Positions 44,068 through 55,033 of a stretch of 64,000 nucleotides of DNA are shown here, one piece after another (within the stretch, counting starts at the first letter, position 1; the number at the start of each line of letters is the position of its first letter). This DNA comes from Madurella fahalii (Eukaryota; Ascomycota; Sordariomycetes; Sordariales), in NCBI GenBank assembly GCA_029876055.1, contig CM056876.1:186001-250000 (forward strand). Reading direction: 5' to 3'. A model generated the notes under the pieces. The model was not told the origin of the DNA. It searched no databases and saw nothing but the letters and a program-made list of their open reading frames with translations. Made by a program: the position numbers and the translations under genes.

Positions 44068-46863
44068 GCAGGTGTTGCTTGTGCGGGTCATGGATCACGG
44101 TGATGGAGTGCATCGCGCAGTGAGATGTAGGCGGACTTTTGACGATGATTCAATTACGATGAGCGATGAGTTCGGACCTGACGACATAAAATATACAATG
44201 GGGCCTTAACTGGAGCATGGGTCATGTGGGTTTAAATTTCGTAGCCACGTTCGAAGATAGGGCTCAATGATAGGGATACAAAGAAGTATCGTTCTGATCT
44301 CAACCCTGTCGTAATTGTGTCGGTGGTGCCGGAGCGTTATTATCCCTTGACACCGTTGAGGCTAGGGCCAGTTCTCAAGACGCCGGAAAGCACAGTTCTC
44401 TGAGCACTTTTATCAGCATCACTCGCTTTTGGACCGTTGTCCAAAGACAACCCAATAGAGGCCAAGTATTTGCGGTTCCGATTTGGACAACCCCCCAGTT
44501 ACGCGCCCATCCGAGAATGCCGCGAGGCAAACGTCTCCGCTTCTTCCGAGTCACCGCCAGTTACCACCTCGAGACCGAAGAGTCCGAGGTTGACCCTGGG
44601 GCAAGGGCCAAAAGGCGTACCAAGCCTCATGCGGGTCCAGATCAAGGAATCGCTACCACTTTTGATTGGAGAGCTTTGAATAGTCGTATTGGCAATGTCG
44701 CACGAACCCAGCCAACTCTGAGAGAGCATCATTTTGGGATGGGGGCGCACGGGCTACACATCTTCACTCCCTTGCAAATTAAACAATGCACAATGAACAG
44801 CGAACCGCGTTTGTCAGCGTCCCGAGTACGCGGGTTGGGGCCAAAAGTAAGTCAACCGATCTGTTTGTACAAGGGAGATCATAGCGTATTACATCAAGAC
44901 CTAAGTCGCACCGTATCTTAAGTTGTTCACGTTAAGATCTATCTGCTGGGGTTCCCAGACCATGTACTTTACCCCTGCCTGGCTACTGCAGAAACCCACT
45001 CTTTGGGTGCACCAGTACGTTAAATACCTAAGCAGTTTGATCATGGGTTAGATATAGGAGATAGTGAACGGTAAATTTAGCCCTCCGCCCAGAATACATT
45101 GTTTGACTGTGCTTCAGAATAGGACCATAACAGACTAGGACACTCACTTAGCTCCAACCCGCATTCCCACCAGTTGGAAATATTGCTGTTGGTTGCTCTC
45201 AAATGTATTCCATAATCAATTACGTCGCATTTGTCAGCATGTGAAGGATGCTTCCTTTCGAAGCTCCCCCGCATTTCTTTTCCCAACTTGCGGCGCTGCG
45301 GCGATCGTGTGTTAGGTAATTCCGCCCGTTTTCCCAATGCTGCTTCATAATCCAATTCAACCATATGAGTCATTGCAACAACGACCACGAAAGCGGAACA
45401 TTTCTCGTAAGGTCAGAAATTTATCAAGACCCTATTCGGGATGCTGGTTGTAACATAACCGAAGGGTACTACTTATCACATGGACCTGTCTGTGCTTGCT
45501 ACAACCACAACTCCATCGCTGCACATTGAACAGGATGTAAACTCTCAACCCTACCCATGTATACAGATAATAGACATTCTCAACCGAAGTACTACAGGTA
45601 TAATCTAACAAACAACCAGCACTGCTTTGGAGACTTTCCTATTACCAGGCGTGGCACCCTTCGTCGCCATAGCAGCGTCATTTTCCTCCCCTATTACAAA
45701 AATGGCTTGAAGAGCCTGCCCATCCCTATCACCTGCGCGCTCGGGGTTGTCTGTCAAGGGTATCGCAGTGCTGCGGGATGAAGTCAGAACCCGATGTCGG
45801 GAAGTTGGACATGGAGCTCAACGGATGGCCGTTCAATCAGCAAAATCGGAGTGGAATGCATAATTTTGTGGCAGCGAGATCTATTAGTTTTCTCTTTGCC
45901 CCTGAACACCCTTGTCGAGCAAGGTAAGGAAAATCGATCCCCCAAACGATATACTTACAGTAGAAACCTTGAGTCTTAGCCTATGATCCGCGTGCCTCAC
46001 TCTCTGTAGCCATTGTAGGCTTTTTTTTTTAACCAATCGCCGAGTTCATGCAGGCGCACCGTCAGATGCCGGGTCAAGCTGACGGCGTCATTATTAACAC
46101 CCCCCAATTATTAAAGCGGTAGGTGGAGCTGTTGGAGCCAGCAAGAACGACGCGGTTGTTGAGGGCATGCTCGACCTTGAAGGACCTCGTCTTTCTTGGG
46201 TTCTTCTGTCCTCGACTCACAAAGCCGTTCTCCGAGCTGGAAAGTCCCTTTCGTGTTCATAATGCGCTTGAGAACCTCGATGTCCCGCGGCCACTCAGCG
46301 GCCACGTCCCCGGCTTTGCGACATGGGTTCTGAATGTCCCCCTCTTTCAAGAGCGTGACCCCTGGGATAAAGTGGAGTATTCGACCACTGTTGGCCACCG
46401 GCCAACCGCAAAAATCCGAGCCCGAACGTTTCAGGGTCTCCTCTTCACCCTGGATAAAGTGGCATCTACGATCACCGTCGGCCACCGCGAATATCCGAGG
46501 CCGATTGGCCCATAGGTGTTCCACGTTTGCTGAGGTGAAGGCGCAGGCCCTATACCTGCCAATGGGACCGTCGGCGCTAAACCGCCCCGAAACCGACTCC
46601 GAGCAGCCGATATCGCCGGTATTTTCTGAACGGCGAATGGCGAAAGTTGAGACTAACTGACGGGGTTAGGTTGCATTGTCATGGAGGAGCTGAGTCACCC
46701 TTTATATACACTGAAATATACGCTGCGAGATACGCTGAGAGGTCAAAGTATTTAATCACGTCATTCACCCACGACACGACGCCATTTCTCCACACTCTCA
46801 TTGCCCAGAATTACTACTTGCCTACGATACATACTTTATACATCCTCATACGTTCTTGTCAAT
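44068..46863. other. Gene-free stretch with a diverged repeat
   Basis: 2.8 kb without a supported gene. Frames at 44517-44921, 45077-45388 and 46111-46524 carry no recognised motif. A diverged 60-bp repeat lies at 46361-46505. TATATA at 46703-46708 may be the core promoter of the downstream gene. Confidence 0.45.
46361..46505. repeat. Diverged direct repeat, two copies
   Basis: Copy 1 at about 46361-46425 and copy 2 at about 46449-46505 share GGATAAAGTGG, GGCCACCG and ATCCGAG in the same order, with scattered substitutions and a short gap. Both strands stay open across it (130 and 137 codons), so it may be a remnant of a repetitive coding sequence. I cannot identify it. Confidence 0.5.
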
Positions 46864-47952
46864 ATGGCTAGCGCTACTACTACCCCTACGGAAAGTAACC
46901 CTGGCCGCCTTCTCCTCGTCAGCGTTCCACGCACTGCCTCCAACCTCCTCGTCAAGGTCCTGAACATCCAGCAACAGCCCAATGTCGCCTCCAACGACAA
47001 AGGCGGTTACTTCTTCCACTCGGCTTTCATGGTCGCCACCCGCGACGCACTTTTCCAGAAACCTATCGACCAGTGGACCGACGCCCAGAAAGCTGAGATC
47101 CGCGACGCCTACCAGCAATGCCTGGATCAATTAGAAGAAACCAGCGCACAGGCCCGGCGCGACAACAAGATGATGTTCACCAAGGAGCACGGATTCTGGC
47201 TCGTCAATCCGGCCACCATGTACACCCCGCCCACCGGCTCCGAGTCGCCGGTGTCCGTAAAGGCCGATGAAGCCTTGGTTAAGTTCTTCCGCCTCCGTCT
47301 CCCGGATACCGTGGGACCCACGGCAACTTTTTCAGGCAAAAACCACACCATGTTCTCGGACGAGTACTTGCGCTCGTGGCGACTCACCTTTATCATCCGG
47401 CACCCGGCGCTCGCGTGGCCGTCGCTGTACAGGGCCATGCTGAAGATCGTCAAGCTGGGGGTCGGGGTGCTGGCGGACGACGACGGGCTGAAGGGGGTCT
47501 CGGCGGCCAACATGACGCTGGTGTGGACGCGCCAGCTCTTCGACTGGTGCCTTGAGCAGCACGCGGCCGGCCTGGCCCAGCCGCCGCTGATCATCGACGC
47601 GTACGACGTTATCCACAACCCGGCCGCCGTTCTCCGCTTCTGCGAGGCGGTGGGGCTGGACAAGAGCGTTGTCCAGTTCGAGTGGGGTGGGGAGAACGCC
47701 CCGAAAGCGCTGGATGGCTGGAAGAACGGTGATATCCCCGTGGACCTGCAGGTGGCGCAGATCATGCTCTCCACGCTGGAAACGTCGAAGGGAGTCCTCA
47801 AGGATAAAACGCCCGCCAAGGTGGACATCAAAGCTGAGGCGGTGAAGTGGAGGGAAGAGTTTGGGGATGATGCGGCAGCGGATATTGAGAAGGCGGTTTG
47901 GGATGCGATGCCCGATTATGAATACCTGTGGGAAAGGAGGGTGCAGCCATGA
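46864..47952 (+). CDS. P-loop sulfotransferase-like protein
   Basis: A single exon of 362 residues. The ATG at 46864 (MASATTTPTESNPGRLLLV) directly precedes the P-loop-like segment VSVPRTASNLLVKVL, which matches the PRTASN form seen in fungal sulfotransferase-like proteins. Later segments fit the family: RLTFIIRHPALAWPSLYRAM, where RHP is the usual PAPS-binding Arg region, PPLIIDAYDVIHNPAAVLRF, and a C-terminal helical end EYLWERRVQP. Sulfotransferases move sulfate from PAPS to alcohols or amines; many fungal members have no known substrate and some may bind other nucleotides. There is no signal peptide or membrane span. It stands alone between two gene-free stretches. Confidence 0.8.
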   Translation: MASATTTPTESNPGRLLLVSVPRTASNLLVKVLNIQQQPNVASNDKGGYFFHSAFMVATRDALFQKPIDQWTDAQKAEIRDAYQQCLDQLEETSAQARRDNKMMFTKEHGFWLVNPATMYTPPTGSESPVSVKADEALVKFFRLRLPDTVGPTATFSGKNHTMFSDEYLRSWRLTFIIRHPALAWPSLYRAMLKIVKLGVGVLADDDGLKGVSAANMTLVWTRQLFDWCLEQHAAGLAQPPLIIDAYDVIHNPAAVLRFCEAVGLDKSVVQFEWGGENAPKALDGWKNGDIPVDLQVAQIMLSTLETSKGVLKDKTPAKVDIKAEAVKWREEFGDDAAADIEKAVWDAMPDYEYLWERRVQP

Positions 47953-50900
47953 TTCTGCTTGGCTTGCTTCCGTCAAGTGTACGTGTACATCTCGAAACTG
48001 TCGTACATACCCTTGTTGTTCTGCACAGTCGACCGGGTGTTATGTTGGAAGTTTTTCTATACGTAATCTTTCCCGTATACATCACTCAGCCGCTTACCTC
48101 ATACTTTACACAGCAGGGCTTATCAGTTGGACCCGATTTTACTTTGGCCGCCTTTTCCTATCTCGGTTTGTATCGCAACTCAACTCCTTCACATTTGTCT
48201 CTCAAAGGAATCATAGTTGCCGTAAGTTGGTGTACTCTTTGAGTGCTGGTGATCGTCAGTGCATCGGCGGTCTCATGTGGGGAATGTTAACCCGAGACTG
48301 CAAACGGTCCCCGATATAAGGGTAACCAGCATACTGGGGCGCCCCACCCGGTCCACGACCAACTGTGGAAGCCTTACCGTCGGCTCCCGTACTGCTCCAA
48401 TTCTCAGAACAAGCCGATGTTAAATCTCTCAAGCTAGCTACCCAGCCAAAAAATTTCTCACCCCGGTGTTTGGATTTGGCAGTGAGTGTCAGTACACCGC
48501 AGAGGTGGTATAGTGGAGTTCCCAGGTCAGCAAACGTCTGGAGAATTCCGAGCATAGCGTTGAGGATGCCGTGCCGGTGCGTTATCGACTTCCTTGTATA
48601 CCTCCTCGTGTATAATATCAGCCATGTTGTTCGGCGTCCGAGTTTGAGTACCGGTGTGCGACTCGGTCTTGCCTCTTACGAAGGCGCGGCCCATCATGGT
48701 GTGAAATCCCCTCTGTAAATCAGAGGATGCCTTGATCGATTACCCGCACAGCAGTCTTTTACACTCATACGAGAGTTCGTGCTCAGTGAAGATGAGTCTT
48801 CGTCGGGCTAGCATCCACAACCCCGGGATCCGTCCACGCCCTGGTAACCGACTTAGATACCCTGAGTACACTACAAGGACCAGGGGAGGTCGCCGTAAGG
48901 ACATTCCCCTTTGCCCCGACGCAGGACTGAGGGATTTGGCCGGACAAAATTCAGGTTGCAACGACTAGAATGATAGTTTTAGCAACATCTGATTCATTCT
49001 TTAGAAAGATTGAACTCGATTCTGTCAGGATGTATCATTGGCATCGTGATAGCATGCGACCTCTCCGGACAGTTTCGCCCAACACGGCCAATGTATCCTG
49101 CGGTGGGCAGGAAACTATAGCCTGGAGCGACTCCTAGAAAGCCTGTGGCGATCCAAGGAGACTCACAATGCTACGGGAGTCCTGAGCACTGGCAAAGCTA
49201 TCTCCTAGTGCTTGAGACGACTCGGAGTGTGTGTCTTTCGTGTCCAAACCGATTAAAGCTTGTGAAGGAACTGTCACTGTCGGTGATGAATGAAACATTG
49301 TCCGCAGATAACGAAACTTCGGGGCCGGGGAGTGAGGGGCGTATGGTCGCAATAAGTCGACGGAATGCACATCGTCTCTTCCCCCAAGACGCGTCCATCT
49401 TCCCCAATTTTGCAATTAGGCGATAATCCATAGAACCGTGATTCGGAAAGGGGGAATTCCTTTCCATATCCTCTCGCATATAGGGCACAGTTCTTCGTCG
49501 TCATCTTCCTCGTTCTGCCGTCGCAGGATATCGTTATCGTTGCGGAGCTTTGTTCTCTGTAGGTGCACTTCTCCTCTTCTTCCCGTTCTCTTCCATGCTC
49601 TTTTACTTCTGGCACTGCAGTGCCTTGCCGACATCTTCTACATCCTGAGATGCGGTGTCCAAGTTAGGTTACACTTGCCAGCATCAAGCTGCACGCGGAT
49701 GTCGTTCCATTTCGCCGTAGACCGAACCACATCCACCGTTTCCTCAATCTCTGCGGATTCCCATCTTAGGATCCAACGTACTCGATCTTCCGAGACCGTC
49801 TTTGCATTCCCCTACTCCTACCATTTGTTTAGAGTTTGGGCTAGCGCTACCTTGCCCTCACGGATAGCGGTTTCTGGGAACGAGGAGGGGAACAACTCAC
49901 TTTCCTAGCCATATTCTCGACTGCTGCTGTTTGGAAGACAACACATCTTATCAACCGTCTCATGATATCCCCTCATACCTTTGAGTTATGGTTGTACGAC
50001 TGTGCTTTTCATCTAATAGAGCCCTTTTTCTGTACCGAAGAGACGGTTCTTCCTTTCAAATTTATGTACGGTATGTCGAGGTTTTGATGTCGCCGAATAC
50101 CTCCTTCCCGTCGCTAACTCTTGCATAGCCGGTTCCGCTCCGAGCCATTTTATTAAATTGCCGCCGTGGCCAGGAAACGCTTATCCTCAGGCATTGTCGC
50201 ACTGCCGCCATTACCATGCCGTGTGGCTTCACGGGCGGAGCTGGCCCAAACTAACCCAGCTCCCATTTAAGTCTCTGAGTTCCTCGGCGATATTCGCAAC
50301 CAGTCCAAGAGACTTTTTGAAAAATATGGCAAAGATTTGTCTAACCAGAGTTTGAGGCGTATAATAGAGACTGGCCAGACAAATACGACCGTGGATTCAG
50401 TCTTCAGTAGGTTGCTAGCAATTGTTTCCAAGAACGTCGTCTTAAGGCAAGACGCAGTTACCGAACCAACGCAACTATGCTTTAGAAGAACAACATAACT
50501 AAGGAACTGACAATCTTGGACGGCGGCGAAGAGCGTAGGAGCAAGATATCGGTTGCTACGCTCCCATTGTTCACCCCACTTCAACCTGCCTCCTCGGCCG
50601 TTTCGGTCCCCTTATGCTAGACCCAGATGCTGGCGACTAGTGCAAACCGGTCGTCACTGCGGAGCCGTCAGGGGTGTACTACAACGACGAGTCGACCTCA
50701 GTTACCTACCTTCCACTGGTGCTTCGGAAAGATGTCCAGGAACTTTAGTTGAACAACGTCCGGCTTACTTGCTGGATACCTATGACTCGTTTGCAGTCTG
50801 GGGGTTCAGATAAACCCGATATCCAGCCCTGGCTTTAGACAAGATACTGGACTAATTATATTCAGGTTATATTTGTTGTGCCAGGTTGCTGTTCAGAATC

Positions 50901-52525
50901 CTACTTTGTATTACAAATAGCGGGCAATCACCTACGTTTTCTCTTCTCTGTACCTAAGTAGGTAGCTCTTCTAATACTAACGTCACTTCAAAGCAGAAGC
51001 ATGTGGACCTCCTCTACAGAGATCCGAACCAGCTTCAATCACTTTACGTGGCCTCGATTTAAGTTCCTCAAAACCGATTCTATCACAGGCCGATGGGGCA
51101 CCGCACATGTATCGCAACCGCCGACCATTGTGACAGTAGAGGTCACCGAAGGGAACGAAGCCCGTCTATCGGGTCCAGGTGGATTTCCAAAACAAGACCT
51201 AGTGCTAAGAAAACAGAAGCGCCAGGGACAACGCAGCCTAACGCGGACGTAGCCATTCGGTAGACAGGGAAACGACAGAGATCAGAGATCCTGCATAAAA
51301 GATTCCAGCACTTAGTAGAAAACCATTGACGTCCTATAATATATTATCATTCTTTCCACACCGCTTGCCCAAAAATAGGGTGTAAGTTCCATAATATAGT
51401 ATTACTGCCTTGGAAGAGCTCTTCTAACTCAAGGCAATGCCGACAGGTGGGATTTCGGATCATCCTAACCATTTAACCTCGCCGCTCGCTGCTTCTCATC
51501 GTCTCTCTGCTTTCAGTGCTCAAATTCCTCAACCACACCATGCAGCTACTGCCCGCAATCGACCCGCATATCCACGACTGCGAATACCCGTCACACTCTA
51601 TAGATCCTCATTGGATCTACTTGTCTCCGTACATGGTGTAATACTGAGACATTACCCCGCACGCCTCACTGGCCTCCTTGATGGATATCAAGTCCCCCAA
51701 CGGGGCTTCCTTTCGGCGGACAACTGGCGGTTAGCCTCCCAATGGGGGCATTCTATTATATCCACGTGTGTCACCGGTATTGGGAGAACTGCGGTTCATG
51801 GGACTTTCTCTTCGCTCCTGTCTTGGAGTATCACCCGAATTGGTACAAAAATAACGGCATTAACTGGGAGGTGGAGGGAAGGGGTTTGGAAACGGTAATT
51901 GCAAGTATCGCACCGGGTGAGCTGCGGGGATGGTTGGGAAATGTTGGCGGGCTGAACGCATAGGCTGAAGTTGTGCGGCAGCGGCAGCGTTTGCTTAGGA
52001 CTTTAGTGTCAAGGAACGATCGTAGCTTGATATGTGATGTAGAGTCCGTTTGTCTCCCTGCCTACCTAGGTAGCTGAACAACTGCGGTTAGAACGGGTGT
52101 TGATGGCCTAAGTTAAACGAACTGAACGGTAACTCGGTATCACACCAAATAATCTAAGGTAATTACCTATGGTAGGTACTTAGATTTTGTCCCAGCGGCC
52201 CTCCTCTCGGGTCTTGCCGCTCAATACCGTCCTACATCTGGATTATCAGTTTGTTCTCGACAGACGCAGCTAGAAAAGTGAGCCAATGTTCTAGACCATA
52301 GAACTAGCGCATGTCGGGTCACTGACTCTGCAGACTGCAGTAAAGGATTAGAGTGGCCGGCTGCATGGTGAACATCAACCCAGTGATAATGATGCTACAA
52401 CGATACTATTTATCTCTCAAGCGCGGTTGAATTTGGAGCTGCAACACTTTGGCTAAACGCATCGTCGCATCTATAATTGTCTCAAGGACTCCATTTCCAT
52501 ATGTATCTAAGAGCAGTAGGAAAGG

Positions 52526-52562
52526 AAAAAAAAAAAAAAAAGGGGGGGGGGGGGGGGGGGGG
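52526..52562 (+). repeat. A16G21 homopolymer tract
   Basis: Sixteen A are followed directly by twenty-one G, a 37-base pure purine run. G21 can fold as a quadruplex and is very prone to slippage and sequencing error. Confidence 0.9.
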
Positions 52563-53677
52563 CCTCTCAATGTGCCTTGACCCGTCCGTCATGCCCTGTC
52601 TACAGTAGTAAGGTAACTAGGCATTACGGCAATGTTTTCCAGAATGGCATACCAGCGCTACAGGAAATAATACAGGTTGATGCCACTAGTATAATAGGAA
52701 ACGGGGAACACCTTTCTCCTGTTATCTAGGATTATCTCTAACAAAGCGTCAATCTTCCCCACACGCCGAGTAATACTGAGCGTAATGGCCAAAACTCTGC
52801 GTAGCGCGGTTAGATGCGTGTCATTGCATATCATATAGAGATCGGGATCGGTAGCAACGAAAACCGGTAGCTGAATTCTGGCATGATCGTCGATCAGTGA
52901 GTGGATGGAGAGCCATGGCGGCGTCTCGAGCGCTAGCGACCCATATCGTTGTGCAACCAATTCTCCTGCATGTTTTCCGAAAACAATCACTGATCGACAG
53001 CCAATATGTCCTCTCGATGCGGATGTGAGACGCGCCCATCGATTCCCTATAGTAGCTTCGCTAATGCATGTAGCTTTGTCCCGCGGCGGGTTGAGGCCTG
53101 ACCAGGAGTACAGTTAAGTCATGTAACACGGCGAACTTCTGATCGAACTTGCTAGATTCACCGCTAACCAATCATTTATTTCGTGCTCTTTCCGACTATT
53201 ACGCAGAAGACGGTATTCAAGTGCGCGGGGTCCCATTGTTCAGCTCTCCTCTAGCCGTCGCGAACTTCCTCTTCAGTAAGTGTACTTCACAACTGGTCCG
53301 AGAATCCCGGTTGTATGCAGCTGTGCTGTTCTCCCCTCTCACTGAAACTCTTTTCCCGAGACATTGCATTATCGTGAATTGAGTCTAGGCCTCGTTTTTG
53401 GCTGCTGGCATGAGCGCAACACCGCGGCAAGCTAGGGGAGTTGGTCGGCGTCAAGGTGTTCGAATGGACCGGAACGGGAGGAGGTGTGGCACAACTGTCA
53501 GACGCAAGCTCGAGTTGTGGCGGTATTGCGTTTCGGACTGTTCGGGTGATGCTCACTCAGGGTAATGGGGAATCTCCCGGTTGGGCAGCGTATGGACTTA
53601 CACTGTCGGGCACCTCCCTTTCCTTATGGCTATGGCAACGTTGTCGGAAGGGGTGAAGGTGCTGGACACCAGCCGTC

Positions 53678-53683
53678 TATAAG
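53678..53683 (+). promoter_or_regulatory. Possible TATA box of the lectin gene
   Basis: TATAAG lies 187-192 bases upstream of the lectin ATG at 53870. Position is acceptable; support is sequence only. Confidence 0.3.
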
Positions 53684-53869
53684 AGTCGTCCCCCATCCCC
53701 CTGAGTTGAGATATTTTCTTCAACAGACAGAAAACGAGCAGCATCCAAGACATCTAGACACTCAACACTTACAAGCCTCGGAGCCTAAAGAGCGCCAAAT
53801 CTCTAGTCAGTTCCGGTCTTTACGTTGCTCATCATAGATCCGAAATGTTCACTAACCAGCCCAGTCAAC

Positions 53870-54292
53870 ATGTCTTACACCATCAAGATCCGCATTGACA
53901 ACGACAGCGGTGAGGAGTTTGAGCTCGTCGAGCAGACGTGCTGGTGGGGCCACAATACGATCTGGAAGCACACCGAGAGCGGCCACACTCTCTCGATGGC
54001 GGCAAGCGGCACGTCGGGCATGCTGCGCTTCCGCAACGAGCAAGGCGCCTACTTTGTCGTCGCCGTTGGCGTGCACAACTACAAGCGTTGGTGCGATGTT
54101 GCGGCCGTGGACGACAACAAGCCGCTCACGGAGCTACACAAGAAGTACTACGACGACAAGGACGCCGAGAACAAGAAGCTGTGGGCGCAGCAGAGCGGTG
54201 CCGTCGCCACCTTGGCCGATGGCAAGGTCGTCGAACTCGAGTTTTACCAGCACGAGGGCCATGCCCTGCTTGCCAAGCTGAGGTATGCTTGA
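53870..54292 (+). CDS. Fungal fruit-body lectin family protein
   Basis: A single exon of 140 residues. The ATG at 53870 gives MSYTIKIRIDN, matching the N-terminal strand of Agaricus bisporus-type lectins; an upstream in-frame start at 53825 is not conserved. Hallmarks are WKHTESGHTLSMAASGTSG (residues 32-50), LRFRNEQGAYF, and GVHNYKRWCDV (residues 67-77). There is no signal peptide, as expected for cytosolic fungal lectins. The family binds Gal-beta-1,3-GalNAc and GlcNAc ends with an actinoporin-like beta-sandwich fold, and several members protect fungi against nematodes, insects or amoebae. Activity of this copy is inferred from family membership. It stands alone at the edge of a gene-free stretch, followed by a GA-rich tract. 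Confidence 0.93.
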   Translation: MSYTIKIRIDNDSGEEFELVEQTCWWGHNTIWKHTESGHTLSMAASGTSGMLRFRNEQGAYFVVAVGVHNYKRWCDVAAVDDNKPLTELHKKYYDDKDAENKKLWAQQSGAVATLADGKVVELEFYQHEGHALLAKLRYA

Positions 54293-54331
54293 GGAGATGC
54301 GAGAGAGTGAGAGAAAGGAGAGAGAGAGAGA
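54292..54331 (+). repeat. GA-rich simple repeat after the lectin gene
   Basis: A purine-rich run with repeated GAGA units begins right at the lectin stop codon and would lie in its 3' untranslated region. Confidence 0.7.
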
Positions 54332-54629
54332 ACGGATGGGCCGAGCTCTTGTCCTAAGTTGTGAGATTCGGATTTCTTACCTACCTTGAGTATTTTAGTA
54401 ATAGTCGCTCCTTTCGAGAACAGTCCAGAATCGGGAATAGCTTGAACCTCGTGCGCATCGCGGCTTTTCTTGCCTCTCTACCAAGGACAGAAAAATGTGA
54501 CATGAGAAGCCAACCGGAAAATCACATTATCTTTGCTGTTACCTCCCTTCACCAGGATGAGGAAATAATTATGCCGGACCAAAAATAAACATCCACCGAA
54601 CCGAGCTCAGGATCTGGAGGAGAGGCCTT
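54293..54629. other. Intergenic region, lectin to tRNA
   Basis: Lectin 3' flank with the GA-rich tract, then AT-richer sequence. No gene is seen. Confidence 0.5.
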
Positions 54630-54714
54630 TGGACGAGCTGGGAATCGAACCCAGTACCTTTCGCATACAAGTATGCATGCTAAGCGAACGCTCTACCAGA
54701 TGAGCTACACGCCC
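54630..54714 (-). tRNA. tRNA-Ala(AGC) with a 12-nt intron
   Basis: Read on the minus strand, the gene starts GGGCGTGTAGCTC at 54714 and ends with TTCGATTCCCAGCTCGTCC and discriminator A at 54630. D and T arms are standard. The anticodon arm is TTCGC-TTAGCAT-GCGAA after removal of a 12-nt intron (54677-54666) located one base 3' of the anticodon, the canonical site. The mature RNA is 73 nt. The acceptor stem has the G3:U70 pair that marks alanine tRNAs, and one T6:T67 mismatch. Anticodon AGC (read as IGC) decodes GCU, GCC and GCA. Confidence 0.95.
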
Positions 54715-55033
54715 GTCTTAAGCTTCTATTGTTGGGATATGGCTCGGGGAGCTGCTGTATTGAAGCTGTGATTGTGGTTTAGGGGTGTGCCCTGAGGTGG
54801 ATCTGGTGGGGTCTGCCGGATTGACATTTGGTACCGTAAATTACACGTAATTATTTTATTATTATTGATTATTAATATGATATGTAAGAATCGGCGATTG
54901 CCGCGGCGGTTCGTCGCATAAGTCCGCTTGTTAAAGCCGTTGCGCTCCGAGTCGGGGGGGAATCATTGATGAACGCCTTGAAAGTGTCGATTTCGCCGCT
55001 GCTGTGCGACCTGTACTCCATAGGATATCAAAA
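54715..55033. other. Intergenic region, tRNA to SDR
   Basis: About 320 bases holding the upstream side of the tRNA and the SDR promoter, with an AT-rich block near 54835-54885. No gene is seen. Confidence 0.5.

Larger units (their letters stand above)
47953..53869. other. 5.9-kb gene-free stretch
   Basis: No gene can be supported here. Several protein-like but isolated frames occur: 48256-48555 (-), 49416-49634 (-), 50277-50498 (+, no ATG), 51742-51963 (+), 52658-52990 (-) and 53149-53280 (+, ending at a GTAAGT). None carries a recognised domain and lengths are within chance. An A16G21 tract lies at 52526-52562. Possible explanations are decayed genes, decayed transposons or plain intergenic DNA. 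Confidence 0.5.

Noticed and set aside
48256..48555. Minus frame reading MLGILQTFADLGTPLYHL, vaguely peroxin-like
   Set aside because: Ninety-nine codons with no continuation, and the apparent upstream part is in a different frame. Similarity from memory is too weak to name.
52658..53112. About 150 open codons on the minus strand with a protein-like look
   Set aside because: No ATG near the start, no domain, and a handful of frames this long are expected by chance in the window.
53149..53280. Short plus frame ending at a GTAAGT donor-like site
   Set aside because: No ATG, no recognisable continuation after any nearby acceptor.
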